Shown piece by piece: positions 1-6,869 of a DNA stretch of 33,919 bases; within the stretch, counting starts at the first letter, position 1, and every line of letters starts with the position of its first letter. The position numbers and the translations under genes were made by a program. The stretch is from an uncultured Denitrobacterium sp. (GTDB lineage Bacteria; Actinomycetota; Coriobacteriia; Coriobacteriales; Eggerthellaceae), in NCBI GenBank assembly GCA_905236045.1, contig CAJOOG010000003.1, positions 1 to 33,919 of the forward strand. The letters run 5' to 3'. The notes under the pieces are model-generated. The model did not search any database. It had not been told where the DNA came from and saw only the letters and a program-made list of their open reading frames with translations.

Positions 1-641
1 CGCGTGGAAATGCCCCCTTCGGGACGGATGATGACGACGGAATCGCGGCGCGGCACCAAGTAGCGCACCAGCTCGTCGCCCCGTCCGCTCAGCAAAGCGC
101 ATCCACCGTGCAAGAAGAAGCGCACGTCGGCTCCGAGCTCCTGCGCGACTCGGGCGAGCACCGGATCGTCCGCGGAAACGCCCCAGAGTTCGGCAGCCCC
201 CACCAGTGCGGCAGCCGCGTCTGCGCTTCCACCGCCCAGGCCGCTTTGGTGCGGAATATGCTTCTCCACGACGATGCGCACCAGCTCGTCCTCGCGGCGG
301 CCGAGCTCCTGCGCCAAGGCGCGTACGGCGCGGCAGGCCAGATTGTCCTCGTCGGAGATTTCCGCCCCCTCGATGCCTTCGCGCCAGACTATGTTGGCGC
401 TCACCGCAAGTCCGCTGTCAGGATCGACCGCCGCCTCGAATTGGCGCAGCGGCTGCGCGGCATCGCAAGGCTCGAACAGCGTGGTCCTCTCACCCGCGCC
501 AAGGCGGGTCATGGTCAGGACGTCGTGCATGGCCAGGGCATGCATGACGGTCGTGGCATCGTGATAGCCGTCGGCGCGCTTGCGCCCGATGCCCAGGTAC
601 AGGTTCACCTTGGCCGGGGCGATAAGTTGAATGCTTTTCAC
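1..641 (-). CDS. ispE: 4-diphosphocytidyl-2-C-methyl-D-erythritol kinase, 3' end cut off by the window
   Basis: Cytosolic GHMP-family kinase of the MEP isoprenoid pathway; it phosphorylates CDP-methylerythritol with ATP. The first 213 residues are visible. The N-terminus reads APAKVNLYLGIG followed by DGYHD, the usual IspE opening with its substrate-site Lys, and the GHMP glycine loop GLGGGSADAAAAL follows near residue 130. The start is GTG at 641-639, preceded by AAGGGAG at good spacing. No in-frame ATG lies near it. The gene begins only 31 bases after gltA ends on the same strand, so it is probably co-transcribed with gltA. The C-terminal third is outside the window. A second MEP enzyme, dxr, lies elsewhere in this window, so the organism uses the MEP route. 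The family call is secure. Confidence 0.93.
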   Translation of the reverse strand, partial: MKSIQLIAPAKVNLYLGIGRKRADGYHDATTVMHALAMHDVLTMTRLGAGERTTLFEPCDAAQPLRQFEAAVDPDSGLAVSANIVWREGIEGAEISDEDNLACRAVRALAQELGRREDELVRIVVEKHIPHQSGLGGGSADAAAALVGAAELWGVSADDPVLARVAQELGADVRFFLHGGCALLSGRGDELVRYLVPRRDSVVIIRPEGGIST

Positions 642-672
642 AGGACTCCCTTCGATGCGGGATCTCCGCCTT

Positions 673-2022
673 CTAGCGCTCCGCCATGGGAACGTAGGTC
701 TTCCGCTCGCCTTGCGTGCTCTTATAGGCGGGACGGATGATGCGCTTGCCCGTGGCTATCTCCTCGAAGCGATGCGCGCTCCAGCCCGCCATGCGTGCGC
801 AGGCGAACAACGGCGTGAAGAGGTCCTCGGGGATGCCCAGCATGCTGTAGACGAAGCCCGAGTACATGTCCACGTTCGCGCACATGTCCTTCTTCGTGCC
901 CTTCACCTTCGCAATAACCTCCGGCGAGAGCCGCTCTATCGACTCGAGCAAATGAAACTCGGGCTCATATTCCGTACCCTGCGCCAACTGCCCGGCAAAG
1001 CGTTTGAGAATAACGGCCCGCGGATCGCTTTTGGTGTAGACGGCATGGCCCATGCCATAGACCAGCCCGGCGCGATCGTAGGCTTCCTTCCTCACGATCT
1101 TCGCCAGGTAGTCGGCCACCTCGCCGTCGTCATCCCAATGCACGACGTTCTCCTTGAATTCCTTCTGCATCGCGCGCACCTTATGGTTGGCCCCGCCGTG
1201 CTTGTAGCCCTTCAAGGAGCCGACCGCCGCGGAATAAGCCGAATACGGGTCGGTGTCGGCAGACGAGAGCACCCGCGTCGCAAACGTGGAATTGTTTCCG
1301 CCGCCGTGTTCGGCGTGCAAGCAGAGCATGATGTCGAGCAGACGCGCCTCTTCGGGCGTGAACTGCCGGTCCGGACGCAGCATGGAGAGAATGGTCTCCG
1401 CCGTGGACTGACCGGGAATGTAGCGGTGCATGATCATGGACTCGCCCGCGAAGCGAGCGCGAATCGCATAATACGCCAGCACGGCGATGCGCGGCAGGCG
1501 CGAGAGCAGGGAAGTGGACGTCTCGATCTCGTGCTCGATCGAGCGATCCTCGGGGTGCTCGTCGTGGGAGTAGAGCAGCAAGATGCAGCTCTGCAGGACG
1601 TTCATGATGTCGGGCGGGGTCCGCCGCATGATAATGCTGGCGGTGAATCCGTCCGGCAGGTCGCGGTCCTGCTCCATGCCGTAGTTGAAGTTGTCGAACT
1701 GCCGCTGCGTGGGAAGGTGCCCCATCAGCAGCAGGTAGGCCACTTCCTCGAAGTTGTAGCGTCGGGAGGATCCCTCGTCGCCGATGAGGTCGTAGATGTC
1801 GTAGCCGCGGAAGGTGAGCTTGCCATCGTCGGCGCGCTTCTCGCTGTCGCTCAAGACATAGCCGTGGACGTTGGATACGTTGGTGATGCCCGCTATCACG
1901 CCCGATCCGCTGGCGTTGCGCAGACCGCGCTTGACGTCGTAGCGCTGATACCACTCCGGGTCGATGGAATTCACTTCGTTGAAGGTCCGATACAGTTCGA
2001 GTCTCTTATCCTCGCTGAGCAT
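673..2022 (-). CDS. gltA: Citrate synthase (type I fold), 449 aa
   Basis: Condenses acetyl-CoA and oxaloacetate to citrate in the cytosol. The three catalytic residues of the family can be placed: His275 in GYKHGGAN, His326 in GMGHAVYTKSDPR and Asp385 in NVDMYSG. A second conserved block, LHAEHGG with His236 and His239, precedes them. The length of 449 aa is normal. The ATG at 2022 is preceded by AAAGGAC. The gene lies downstream of the hydrogenase genes on the same strand but is separated from them by about 215 bases that contain its own -10 box and a palindrome, so it is probably expressed independently and carries ispE behind it. In a fermentative anaerobe its likely job is to feed 2-oxoglutarate and glutamate synthesis, not a full respiratory cycle; this role is inference. 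2-Methylcitrate synthase is a possible alternative, but no prp genes are nearby. Confidence 0.93.
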   Translation of the reverse strand: MLSEDKRLELYRTFNEVNSIDPEWYQRYDVKRGLRNASGSGVIAGITNVSNVHGYVLSDSEKRADDGKLTFRGYDIYDLIGDEGSSRRYNFEEVAYLLLMGHLPTQRQFDNFNYGMEQDRDLPDGFTASIIMRRTPPDIMNVLQSCILLLYSHDEHPEDRSIEHEIETSTSLLSRLPRIAVLAYYAIRARFAGESMIMHRYIPGQSTAETILSMLRPDRQFTPEEARLLDIMLCLHAEHGGGNNSTFATRVLSSADTDPYSAYSAAVGSLKGYKHGGANHKVRAMQKEFKENVVHWDDDGEVADYLAKIVRKEAYDRAGLVYGMGHAVYTKSDPRAVILKRFAGQLAQGTEYEPEFHLLESIERLSPEVIAKVKGTKKDMCANVDMYSGFVYSMLGIPEDLFTPLFACARMAGWSAHRFEEIATGKRIIRPAYKSTQGERKTYVPMAER

Positions 2023-2052
2023 GGCAGTTGTCCTTTCGTATGGTTCCGAAAG

Positions 2053-2086
2053 ATTCTACCGTAAAATCCGCTAGCGTACACTAGCG
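2053..2086 (-). promoter_or_regulatory. Probable gltA promoter with an overlapping palindrome
   Basis: On the minus strand a -10 box TAGAAT (2058-2053) lies about 30 bases before the gltA start codon. The -35 zone is occupied by an imperfect 18-base palindrome at 2069-2086 (CGCTAG and CTAGCG arms around a GTAC core, 16 of 18 positions symmetric). No good TTGACA-like -35 is seen. A dyad overlapping the -35 zone is where a repressor or activator would bind, but the binding protein cannot be named. Confidence 0.45.
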
Positions 2087-2239
2087 TGCGAAGGTGAAAG
2101 GGCGCCCTGGATGTCCCCGAATGGACCCGGATGGCCGCGGGTGCGTTTCGCCCGAACGTTGGCGGGAGACGCTGACCCTCGGAGGAACACGTCCCCCGAA
2201 CGACAGCGCCTCCCCTACGTCCCGCAGCACTCGCAGCCG

Positions 2240-3532
2240 CTAGTGCGTCGAACAGCTGATGCAGGGGTCGTACGCGCGGACGAGCATCTCGAGCGCTTGC
2301 CGTATCTCGTCCTCCCCCTTGTCCTCCTCGACCATCTGCGCTACCAGCGCGTTGAAGTCGAGCTGGATGTTGCCATGGTTCTCGTTCGTCGGGATGACGA
2401 TGTCAGCCGACGTGGTGAAGCCTTCTTCGTCTATCGCATACTCATGGAACAGGATGCCGCGCGGCACCTCCACCGCGGCATGCCCCACCCCATAGCGCGT
2501 GGGCTTGCCCGGCGCCTCTTCTACGAGACCTTGCGCCACGATCTCGTCGAGCAGGCGCAACCCCTCGTAGGCCATCTGCACCACTTCCACCACTTGCGCG
2601 GCGGTGTTCATGAACGGGTTGAAGCAGATGGGAGCCAGGCCCAAACGTTTGGCGGCCTCTTTGGCCTGCGGGCAGAGCAGATCGTAGTTCAGGTTGAAGC
2701 GAGCGAGCGCCCCCACCATGTAGGAATCCAGGCGGTTCTTGCAGAACTTGGCCGTGGACTGCTCGTTTATGTACTCGTTGGTGCATTTGCGATAATCGCC
2801 CACGCCGTAGAGCGCACGGTCGCCGTCGGGCAGGATCGTGCTCACATAGCCGTCGTAGAGCGGGTATTCCAAGTTGTCGCCGAGCGCCATGTACTCGGTC
2901 GGACGCGTGAAATCGGGAATGCTCGGCAGAAGCGCCTCCATGGTGTCCACCGTGGCGTTGATGTCGGGAAGGGCGGCCTCGATCTTGTCGCGCAGATCCT
3001 CGAGCTCGCGTTTGGAGGGAAGCACGCCGAAGCCACCCGGCACCAGCGTGGTGGGATGCGTGGTACGACCCGCCAGGGTGCTCCCCCACTCGTGGCCCAA
3101 GCGCTTCAGGCGCAATGCCCGCGCCACCAGCTCGCCTTGATCGGGGACCATGGCGAAGGCGCTGGGAGCCCCCGCCAGATCAGGTGCGACCAGCAGGTAG
3201 ATGTGAAGCACGTGCGAGTCGAAATTCTCGGCCATCTTCAGCAGCTTGCGCAGGGCGAGGGTCTGCTTGGAGACGGGAATGCCCAGCGCATCCTCCACGG
3301 CCTTAAGCGAGACCAGGGAATGGCCTACCGAGCAGATGCCGCAGATGCGGCTGACCACGCGCGAGACATCGGAATAGTAACGCCCCCGCACCATGGCCTC
3401 GAAGAAACGCGGCGCCTCGGGCACGATCCAATCGCATTGCTCGATCTTGCCGTCGCGGACCTTCACCTGGATGTTTCCGTGCCCCTCCACGCGCGTGACG
3501 TGGTGCACGTCTACGGTAATGTCTCTAATCAT
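2240..3532 (-). CDS. [NiFe]-hydrogenase large (alpha) subunit, group 3b-like, no C-terminal extension
   Basis: Catalytic subunit that carries the NiFe(CN)2CO centre. It has both nickel-binding motifs: RICGIC with Cys64 and Cys67 followed by His71, and DPCISCSTH with Cys424 and Cys427. The protein is 430 aa and the stop codon directly follows His430. Most large subunits have a C-terminal tail after this His that an endopeptidase removes once nickel is inserted; this one has no such tail. Its partners (small delta subunit, FNR-like gamma, Fe-S beta) match the four-subunit cytosolic sulfhydrogenase/NADP-linked type (HydA of HydBGDA, group 3b). The gene starts 3 bases after the delta gene ends. 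F420-dependent hydrogenases are related, but the FNR-like flavoprotein argues for NAD(P). No maturation (hyp) genes are in the window. Confidence 0.92.
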   Translation of the reverse strand: MIRDITVDVHHVTRVEGHGNIQVKVRDGKIEQCDWIVPEAPRFFEAMVRGRYYSDVSRVVSRICGICSVGHSLVSLKAVEDALGIPVSKQTLALRKLLKMAENFDSHVLHIYLLVAPDLAGAPSAFAMVPDQGELVARALRLKRLGHEWGSTLAGRTTHPTTLVPGGFGVLPSKRELEDLRDKIEAALPDINATVDTMEALLPSIPDFTRPTEYMALGDNLEYPLYDGYVSTILPDGDRALYGVGDYRKCTNEYINEQSTAKFCKNRLDSYMVGALARFNLNYDLLCPQAKEAAKRLGLAPICFNPFMNTAAQVVEVVQMAYEGLRLLDEIVAQGLVEEAPGKPTRYGVGHAAVEVPRGILFHEYAIDEEGFTTSADIVIPTNENHGNIQLDFNALVAQMVEEDKGEDEIRQALEMLVRAYDPCISCSTH

Positions 3533-3535
3533 CTT

Positions 3536-4279
3536 CTACCCCTCCAAGTTCGCCGTGAACATGCGCGTCTTCGAGATGGCGCGGGATTGGCTCATGCCGC
3601 CTCGCTCCATCAGCACGCGATGCAGCGAGGGAATGTTGGCATCCGCGGAGAACCCGCGACACGCCTCGCACGGGATGCCCGAAGCCGGGCACGGGGCACC
3701 GCAGCCGGCACGAGCCACCTGTCCCATGCAGTAGTCGCCCTCTTCGTAGCGGCAGACGGTCCCCCGGCGCTTGCATTCCACGCACACCGGATAGGTGGGA
3801 ATGAAGGGCCGCTTGCCGTGCAGCAGGTCCGTGAGGATGCCGACGAGCTCGTATTTGTCCGCCGGACAGCCGGGGACCTCGTAGTCTACTTTGATGACCG
3901 AGGAAATCGGTCGGGCGGGACCGCTGAAGACCATCGGCTCGGCCGCGTGGTCGGCGTAGACCACGTCGTGATAGTCGTCCTGATGATTGCGCAACGCGTT
4001 GATGCCGCCGGTGCAGGAGCAGGCCCCGTAGCTGATGACGGTGCGCGCGCGACGGCGGATGTCCATAAGGCGCTCGCGGTCCATCTCGCGGGTGAAGCTT
4101 CCCTCCACCAGCGCGATATCGATGCGGCCGGGAGCGGTTTCGCTCATCGCCTCGCGGAATTCGACCAGCTCCACATGCTTCAGCAGCTCCAGCGTAGCCT
4201 CGTCGCCGAGGTTCGTGAATTCGATTTGGCACCCTTCGCAACCGGTGAAGTCGAAGAATGCGAGTGTGGGTTTCGGCAT
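3536..4279 (-). CDS. [NiFe]-hydrogenase small (delta) subunit
   Basis: Electron-transfer subunit that pairs with the large subunit in the cytosol. The 247-residue protein has the proximal cluster ligands TGCEGC (Cys14, Cys17), GACSCTGG (Cys87 or Cys89) and VPGCP (Cys138). A second Cys-rich region follows: Cys166, Cys169, Cys176, Cys184, Cys193, Cys197, Cys204 and Cys207. This suits the further Fe-S clusters of the group 3 small subunits. There is no twin-arginine signal peptide, so the enzyme is cytoplasmic, unlike uptake hydrogenases. The start codon directly abuts the TAA of the gamma gene, and the stop lies 3 bases before the alpha gene, so all four are translated from one message. Confidence 0.92.
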   Translation of the reverse strand: MPKPTLAFFDFTGCEGCQIEFTNLGDEATLELLKHVELVEFREAMSETAPGRIDIALVEGSFTREMDRERLMDIRRRARTVISYGACSCTGGINALRNHQDDYHDVVYADHAAEPMVFSGPARPISSVIKVDYEVPGCPADKYELVGILTDLLHGKRPFIPTYPVCVECKRRGTVCRYEEGDYCMGQVARAGCGAPCPASGIPCEACRGFSADANIPSLHRVLMERGGMSQSRAISKTRMFTANLEG

Positions 4280-5116
4280 TTAGATCGCCTCCGGAATGTC
4301 TTCGAGTTCCCGGTAGTTGAAAACGGGACCGTCAATGCAGCAATAGCGATCCTGAATCTGGCAGTGCCCGCATTTGCCCACGCCGCACTTCATGCGGCGC
4401 TCGAGATCGACGTAGATGTTCTGGGTGGGTATGCCGATCTTCTCCAGCTCCATGACGGTGAACTTGAACATGATGGGCGGCCCGCAGATGATGACCTTGG
4501 TGTCCAGGGGAAGCTCTACCTCGGGAAAGAGCGTGGTGATGACGCCCGTATGCCCCGGCCAGCGATGATCTCCCACATCGACGGTCTCGTAATAGTCCAC
4601 ATCGGCGCTGCCCTTCCACAGCCGGCGATCTTCGTCGAACAGAAGCGCCTGCGGGTCTCGTGCGCCGTAGAACAAGGTGAAGTCCCCGAACCGATCTCGT
4701 CGGTCCAAGATGTATTGGATGAGGCTGCGCGTGGGGCAGATGCCCAAGCCTCCCGCCACGATAAGCACGTTCTGGCCGAAGAGGTCCTCCAAATCGAAAC
4801 CGTGCCCCAGCGGCCCGCGCACCATGAGCGTATCGCCTACGACTTTGGAGTCGATGGCCCCCGAGACGCGGCCGACCTTGCGGACCACGATGTCGAAAGT
4901 ATCCGGGCGCGTGGGGCTGCTGGCGTAGCCGATGGGGATCTCGCCATAGCCCATGACTCCCACGGAGAGGAACTGCCCGGGCTGCCACTCCATGGGGGCG
5001 CCGTCGGCCATCTTCAGCGTGAAATGACGCTCCACGCTGGTGGGCTGCTCAAAGGCGACGACGGTCGCCTTGCGCGGCAGAAACAGGCTCTCGCACTGGT
5101 TGCTGTGCTCGCTCAT
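4280..5116 (-). CDS. Hydrogenase gamma subunit: FAD/NAD(P)-binding, ferredoxin-NADP reductase-like with C-terminal [2Fe-2S]
   Basis: Moves electrons between the Fe-S chain and NAD(P)H. The protein is 278 aa. An FNR-type FAD-binding barrel comes first (GQFLSVG, then IPIGYASSP, a variant of the RxYS FAD motif). It is followed by the nucleotide domain (GGLGICPTRSLI and CGPPIMFK) and a C-terminal [2Fe-2S] motif of the PyrK/HydG kind, with Cys in CGVGKCGHC and then YCC. The start is taken as the ATG at 5116 because it overlaps the stop of the beta gene by four bases (ATGA), a usual sign of translational coupling. The same reading frame stays open further upstream, but that part is antisense-like sequence inside the beta gene. 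Similar proteins occur in sulfite reductase (AsrB) and dihydroorotate dehydrogenase (PyrK); the neighbours decide for hydrogenase. Confidence 0.9.
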   Translation of the reverse strand: MSEHSNQCESLFLPRKATVVAFEQPTSVERHFTLKMADGAPMEWQPGQFLSVGVMGYGEIPIGYASSPTRPDTFDIVVRKVGRVSGAIDSKVVGDTLMVRGPLGHGFDLEDLFGQNVLIVAGGLGICPTRSLIQYILDRRDRFGDFTLFYGARDPQALLFDEDRRLWKGSADVDYYETVDVGDHRWPGHTGVITTLFPEVELPLDTKVIICGPPIMFKFTVMELEKIGIPTQNIYVDLERRMKCGVGKCGHCQIQDRYCCIDGPVFNYRELEDIPEAI

Positions 5117-6159
5117 CTCGCCACCTCCATCACGCGGTTGATGACTTTCACCGGATCGGCTATGCGCGCGGTGCATGCGCTGGCACAACGCCCGCAGCCC
5201 GTGCAGCACGGGCCGCCGACGCGATCGTTCAAGAAGCAGGTCTTGCGCATGAACCGATGGCGGAAGCGCTCGTAGCGTTCGCCGCGGAAATTCTCCGCGC
5301 CGCCGCCTGCGAGCGTGGTGCTTGCGAAGTCGCAGGCCATGCAGCTGTCCCAGTAGCGGGTCCGGTCGCCTGAAACCTGGTCGAGATTCCAGTGGTCTTG
5401 CACGTCGAAGCAAAAGCAGGTGGGGCAGACCAAGTTGCAGCTACCGCAGCTGAAGCAGCCCTCGGCCAGCTCTTTCCACAGGTCCGTATTATCGTAGCTC
5501 TCGCGCGAGATTCGGGCTATCTGCTCCGTGGTGCCATCGAGCTTGTGCTCGCAGGTGCCCATCAGCGCCTTGTCGGCCTGTTCGGCTTCCTCGCGCTGCT
5601 CCGGCGTGGTCTGAGAGAAGGCGCCATAGCGCAACAGTTCGCGCCCCGCCTCGGTGTAGGCCGCATAGACATAGCCGTTCGCGATCTTGGTCAGGAATGC
5701 GTCCATGCCCTTCGGCTGAACGTCGGCGCCGACGCTGTCCCAGAAAGCCCAGGGCGATACCGCCTGGATGCTCGAACCGACGATGGTGGTCGCCCGGCGC
5801 TGCGCAAGATAATCGCCATCGCAGCGCGGGGAACTCATGAGCTCGTCGAGCATGTCGATTCCCTTGATGTCATAGAAATGAACGCCAAACAGTACCGTGG
5901 GGACGGGGTCGATGCAACTGCGCACCTCTTCGCCTTCGAAGGCCAGCAGCTGCTGGACGGGCGGGAAAAACGCCTTCTTGGGCGGCTGCAGGGTCACATC
6001 GAAATCGAGCCGCAGATCGTCGGCGGACTCGAGTTCCTCGTAATCGAACTTCCCCCGTTTAGCGATGGGGCCGATCGTGCGCTGCCCTGCGATGACGGCG
6101 TCCACGAATTGCGGGAAGTCCTCCTCTCGGATAGCATGGCACGACATAATAGATGCCAT
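5113..6159 (-). CDS. Hydrogenase beta subunit: 4Fe-4S electron-transfer protein (HydB/AsrA-like)
   Basis: First gene of the hydrogenase operon, 348 aa, cytosolic. It carries two ferredoxin-type clusters in the C-terminal half. The first region has Cys235, 238, 241, 245, 248 and 250. The second, after residue 317, has CCTGCGRCASAC (Cys318/319, 322, 325, 329); the proline that usually follows the last Cys is replaced by Thr. The N-terminal 200 residues fit the HydB/AsrA family, which links the small subunit to the FAD subunit. The start is ATG 6159, with AGGAGGAG seven bases before it, the best ribosome-binding site in this operon. A later Met (residue 5) has no such site. The gene ends in an ATGA overlap with gamma. 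Confidence 0.88.
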   Translation of the reverse strand: MASIMSCHAIREEDFPQFVDAVIAGQRTIGPIAKRGKFDYEELESADDLRLDFDVTLQPPKKAFFPPVQQLLAFEGEEVRSCIDPVPTVLFGVHFYDIKGIDMLDELMSSPRCDGDYLAQRRATTIVGSSIQAVSPWAFWDSVGADVQPKGMDAFLTKIANGYVYAAYTEAGRELLRYGAFSQTTPEQREEAEQADKALMGTCEHKLDGTTEQIARISRESYDNTDLWKELAEGCFSCGSCNLVCPTCFCFDVQDHWNLDQVSGDRTRYWDSCMACDFASTTLAGGGAENFRGERYERFRHRFMRKTCFLNDRVGGPCCTGCGRCASACTARIADPVKVINRVMEVAR

Positions 6160-6242
6160 TTACGCTCCTCCTTCTCATAGGGGCACGGGTTCTCCTCTCC
6201 GCGCCGCAACACCTCCGGCGTCTGCTTGCCGAAGGGCCTCCA

Positions 6243-6248
6243 AGTGTA
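6243..6248 (-). promoter_or_regulatory. Possible -10 box of the hydrogenase operon
   Basis: TACACT on the minus strand, about 85 bases before the beta subunit start. It resembles the TACAAT/TACACT boxes seen before other genes in this window. No convincing -35 is visible, so this is tentative. Confidence 0.3.
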
Positions 6249-6496
6249 GTCCGCATTGAAGACCAAATGTGCATACGCTGCGGGGTGAGGACCCGATTTT
6301 CACGCGAGCGGAAGACCCCGCAAGCGGCCCAGGAGCGGGGAGGGAGCACCAAAGGCGACCCTGCGATAGAGCTCGGAACCGCTTGTCCCCAGATGGGCTC
6401 CGCGAGTGCGGGACGAGACAACCGCCCGCATCTTCCCGCGGACGCTCTTCATCCGGGACCCCGCCCGTGCAAGCCGAAATCGGCCCGTAAATGCAA
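6249..6496. other. Non-coding stretch between the hydrogenase operon and tRNA-Arg
   Basis: About 250 bases with no reading frame that shows codon structure or a ribosome-binding site. Short frames cross it on both strands, but they run through the tRNA or its terminator and carry no recognisable domain. It probably holds only upstream sequence of the hydrogenase operon. Confidence 0.5.
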
Positions 6497-6519
6497 ACAA
6501 CCCCGCGTTGCGGAGTTGT
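6489..6519 (-). terminator. Intrinsic terminator after tRNA-Arg
   Basis: On the minus strand a 10-bp stem (ACAACTCCGC with GCGGGGTTGT, one T-G pair, loop AAC) lies 16 bases past the tRNA 3' end and is followed by TTTGCATT. Position and shape fit a rho-independent terminator for the tRNA transcript. Confidence 0.8.
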
Positions 6520-6534
6520 CTCTCCTTGCAGAAG

Positions 6535-6611
6535 TGGTGCGCCGTGAGGGATTCGAACCCCCGACGTACTGATTCGTAGTCAGTCCCTCTATCCAGCTGA
6601 GGTAACGGCGC
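6535..6611 (-). tRNA. tRNA-Arg (anticodon ACG)
   Basis: On the minus strand the 77-base sequence folds as a cloverleaf. The acceptor arms are GCGCCGT and ACGGCGC and the discriminator is A. The anticodon arm is ACTGA-CTACGAA-TCAGT with anticodon ACG, and the T arm contains GGTTCGAATCC. The 3' CCA is encoded. A34 is normally changed to inosine by TadA, letting this tRNA read CGU, CGC and CGA. The gene stands alone with its own promoter and terminator. Confidence 0.97.
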
Positions 6612-6629
6612 ACTTGAATAGCAACAGGT

Positions 6630-6657
6630 ATATTAGCAGTTAGCCTTTCGGAGTCAA
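6630..6657 (-). promoter_or_regulatory. Promoter of tRNA-Arg
   Basis: On the minus strand, TTGACT (6657-6652), a 16-base spacer, then TAATAT (6635-6630), about 18 bases before the mature tRNA. This is the closest match to a consensus housekeeping promoter in the window, as expected for a stable RNA gene. Confidence 0.8.
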
Positions 6658-6680
6658 CAAGCTTTTTCGAATTGTGGCGG

Positions 6681-6707
6681 TTGCTCCACATGCACACGTG
6701 GTACAGT
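6681..6707 (+). promoter_or_regulatory. Possible promoter of the Mg2+ sensor/transporter operon
   Basis: TTGCTC (6681-6686), a 15-base gap, then TACAGT (6702-6707). The spacing is short. An imperfect palindrome (CCACATGC/ACACGTGG, 6686-6701) fills the spacer. If real, it gives a leader of about 155 bases before the TTG start at 6867. Confidence 0.3.
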
Positions 6708-6824
6708 AGTGGGACGCGGAAACGCCCTCGGGCAGTTCTGCCGCAATCGTTCAATGGAAGGTCTGTACTTGAAGGTTCGAGAACGCAAACCTGTCAGTAA
6801 GTAGCCGCGCGGCTTCCCGGATGG

Positions 6825-6843
6825 GCGGCCGGCTTGCGGCCGC
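6825..6843 (+). other. Stable leader hairpin before the PRC/MgtE_N/CBS gene
   Basis: GCGGCCG and CGGCCGC form a perfect 7-bp stem around the loop GCTTG, ending 13 bases before the AGGAGG ribosome-binding site. A second dyad (AGCCGCGCGGCT, 6803-6814) lies just upstream and could pair with part of it. No T tract follows, so it is not a simple terminator. It may affect translation or protect the leader. Confidence 0.4.
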
Positions 6844-6856
6844 TGCATCGCAATCC

Positions 6857-6869
6857 AGGAGGAAGCTTG
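6857..6869 (+). promoter_or_regulatory. Ribosome-binding site that fixes a TTG start
   Basis: AGGAGG (6857-6862) followed four bases later by TTG (6867-6869). The protein then begins LYLSQMLGQPV, the usual opening of this PRC-barrel family, so TTG 6867 is preferred over a TTG at 6834 that has no such site. Confidence 0.75.

Noticed and set aside
631-2064. A 477-codon plus-strand frame opposite gltA
   Set aside because: Shadow of citrate synthase; composition rich in Arg, Val and His and no known family.
2111-5275. A 1054-codon open frame on the plus strand, opposite the hydrogenase genes
   Set aside because: It is the complement of well-conserved minus-strand genes in G+C-rich DNA. Its translation has no recognisable domain and it lacks start signals.
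6153-6572. A 139-codon plus-strand frame ending in REGFEPPTY
   Set aside because: The end is the well-known false protein read from the antisense strand of a tRNA T arm; the frame runs through the tRNA terminator and tRNA-Arg.
6708-6866. M-box (Mg2+) riboswitch before the Mg2+ sensor gene
   Set aside because: The conserved M-box core sequences were looked for and not found. Only simple hairpins are present.
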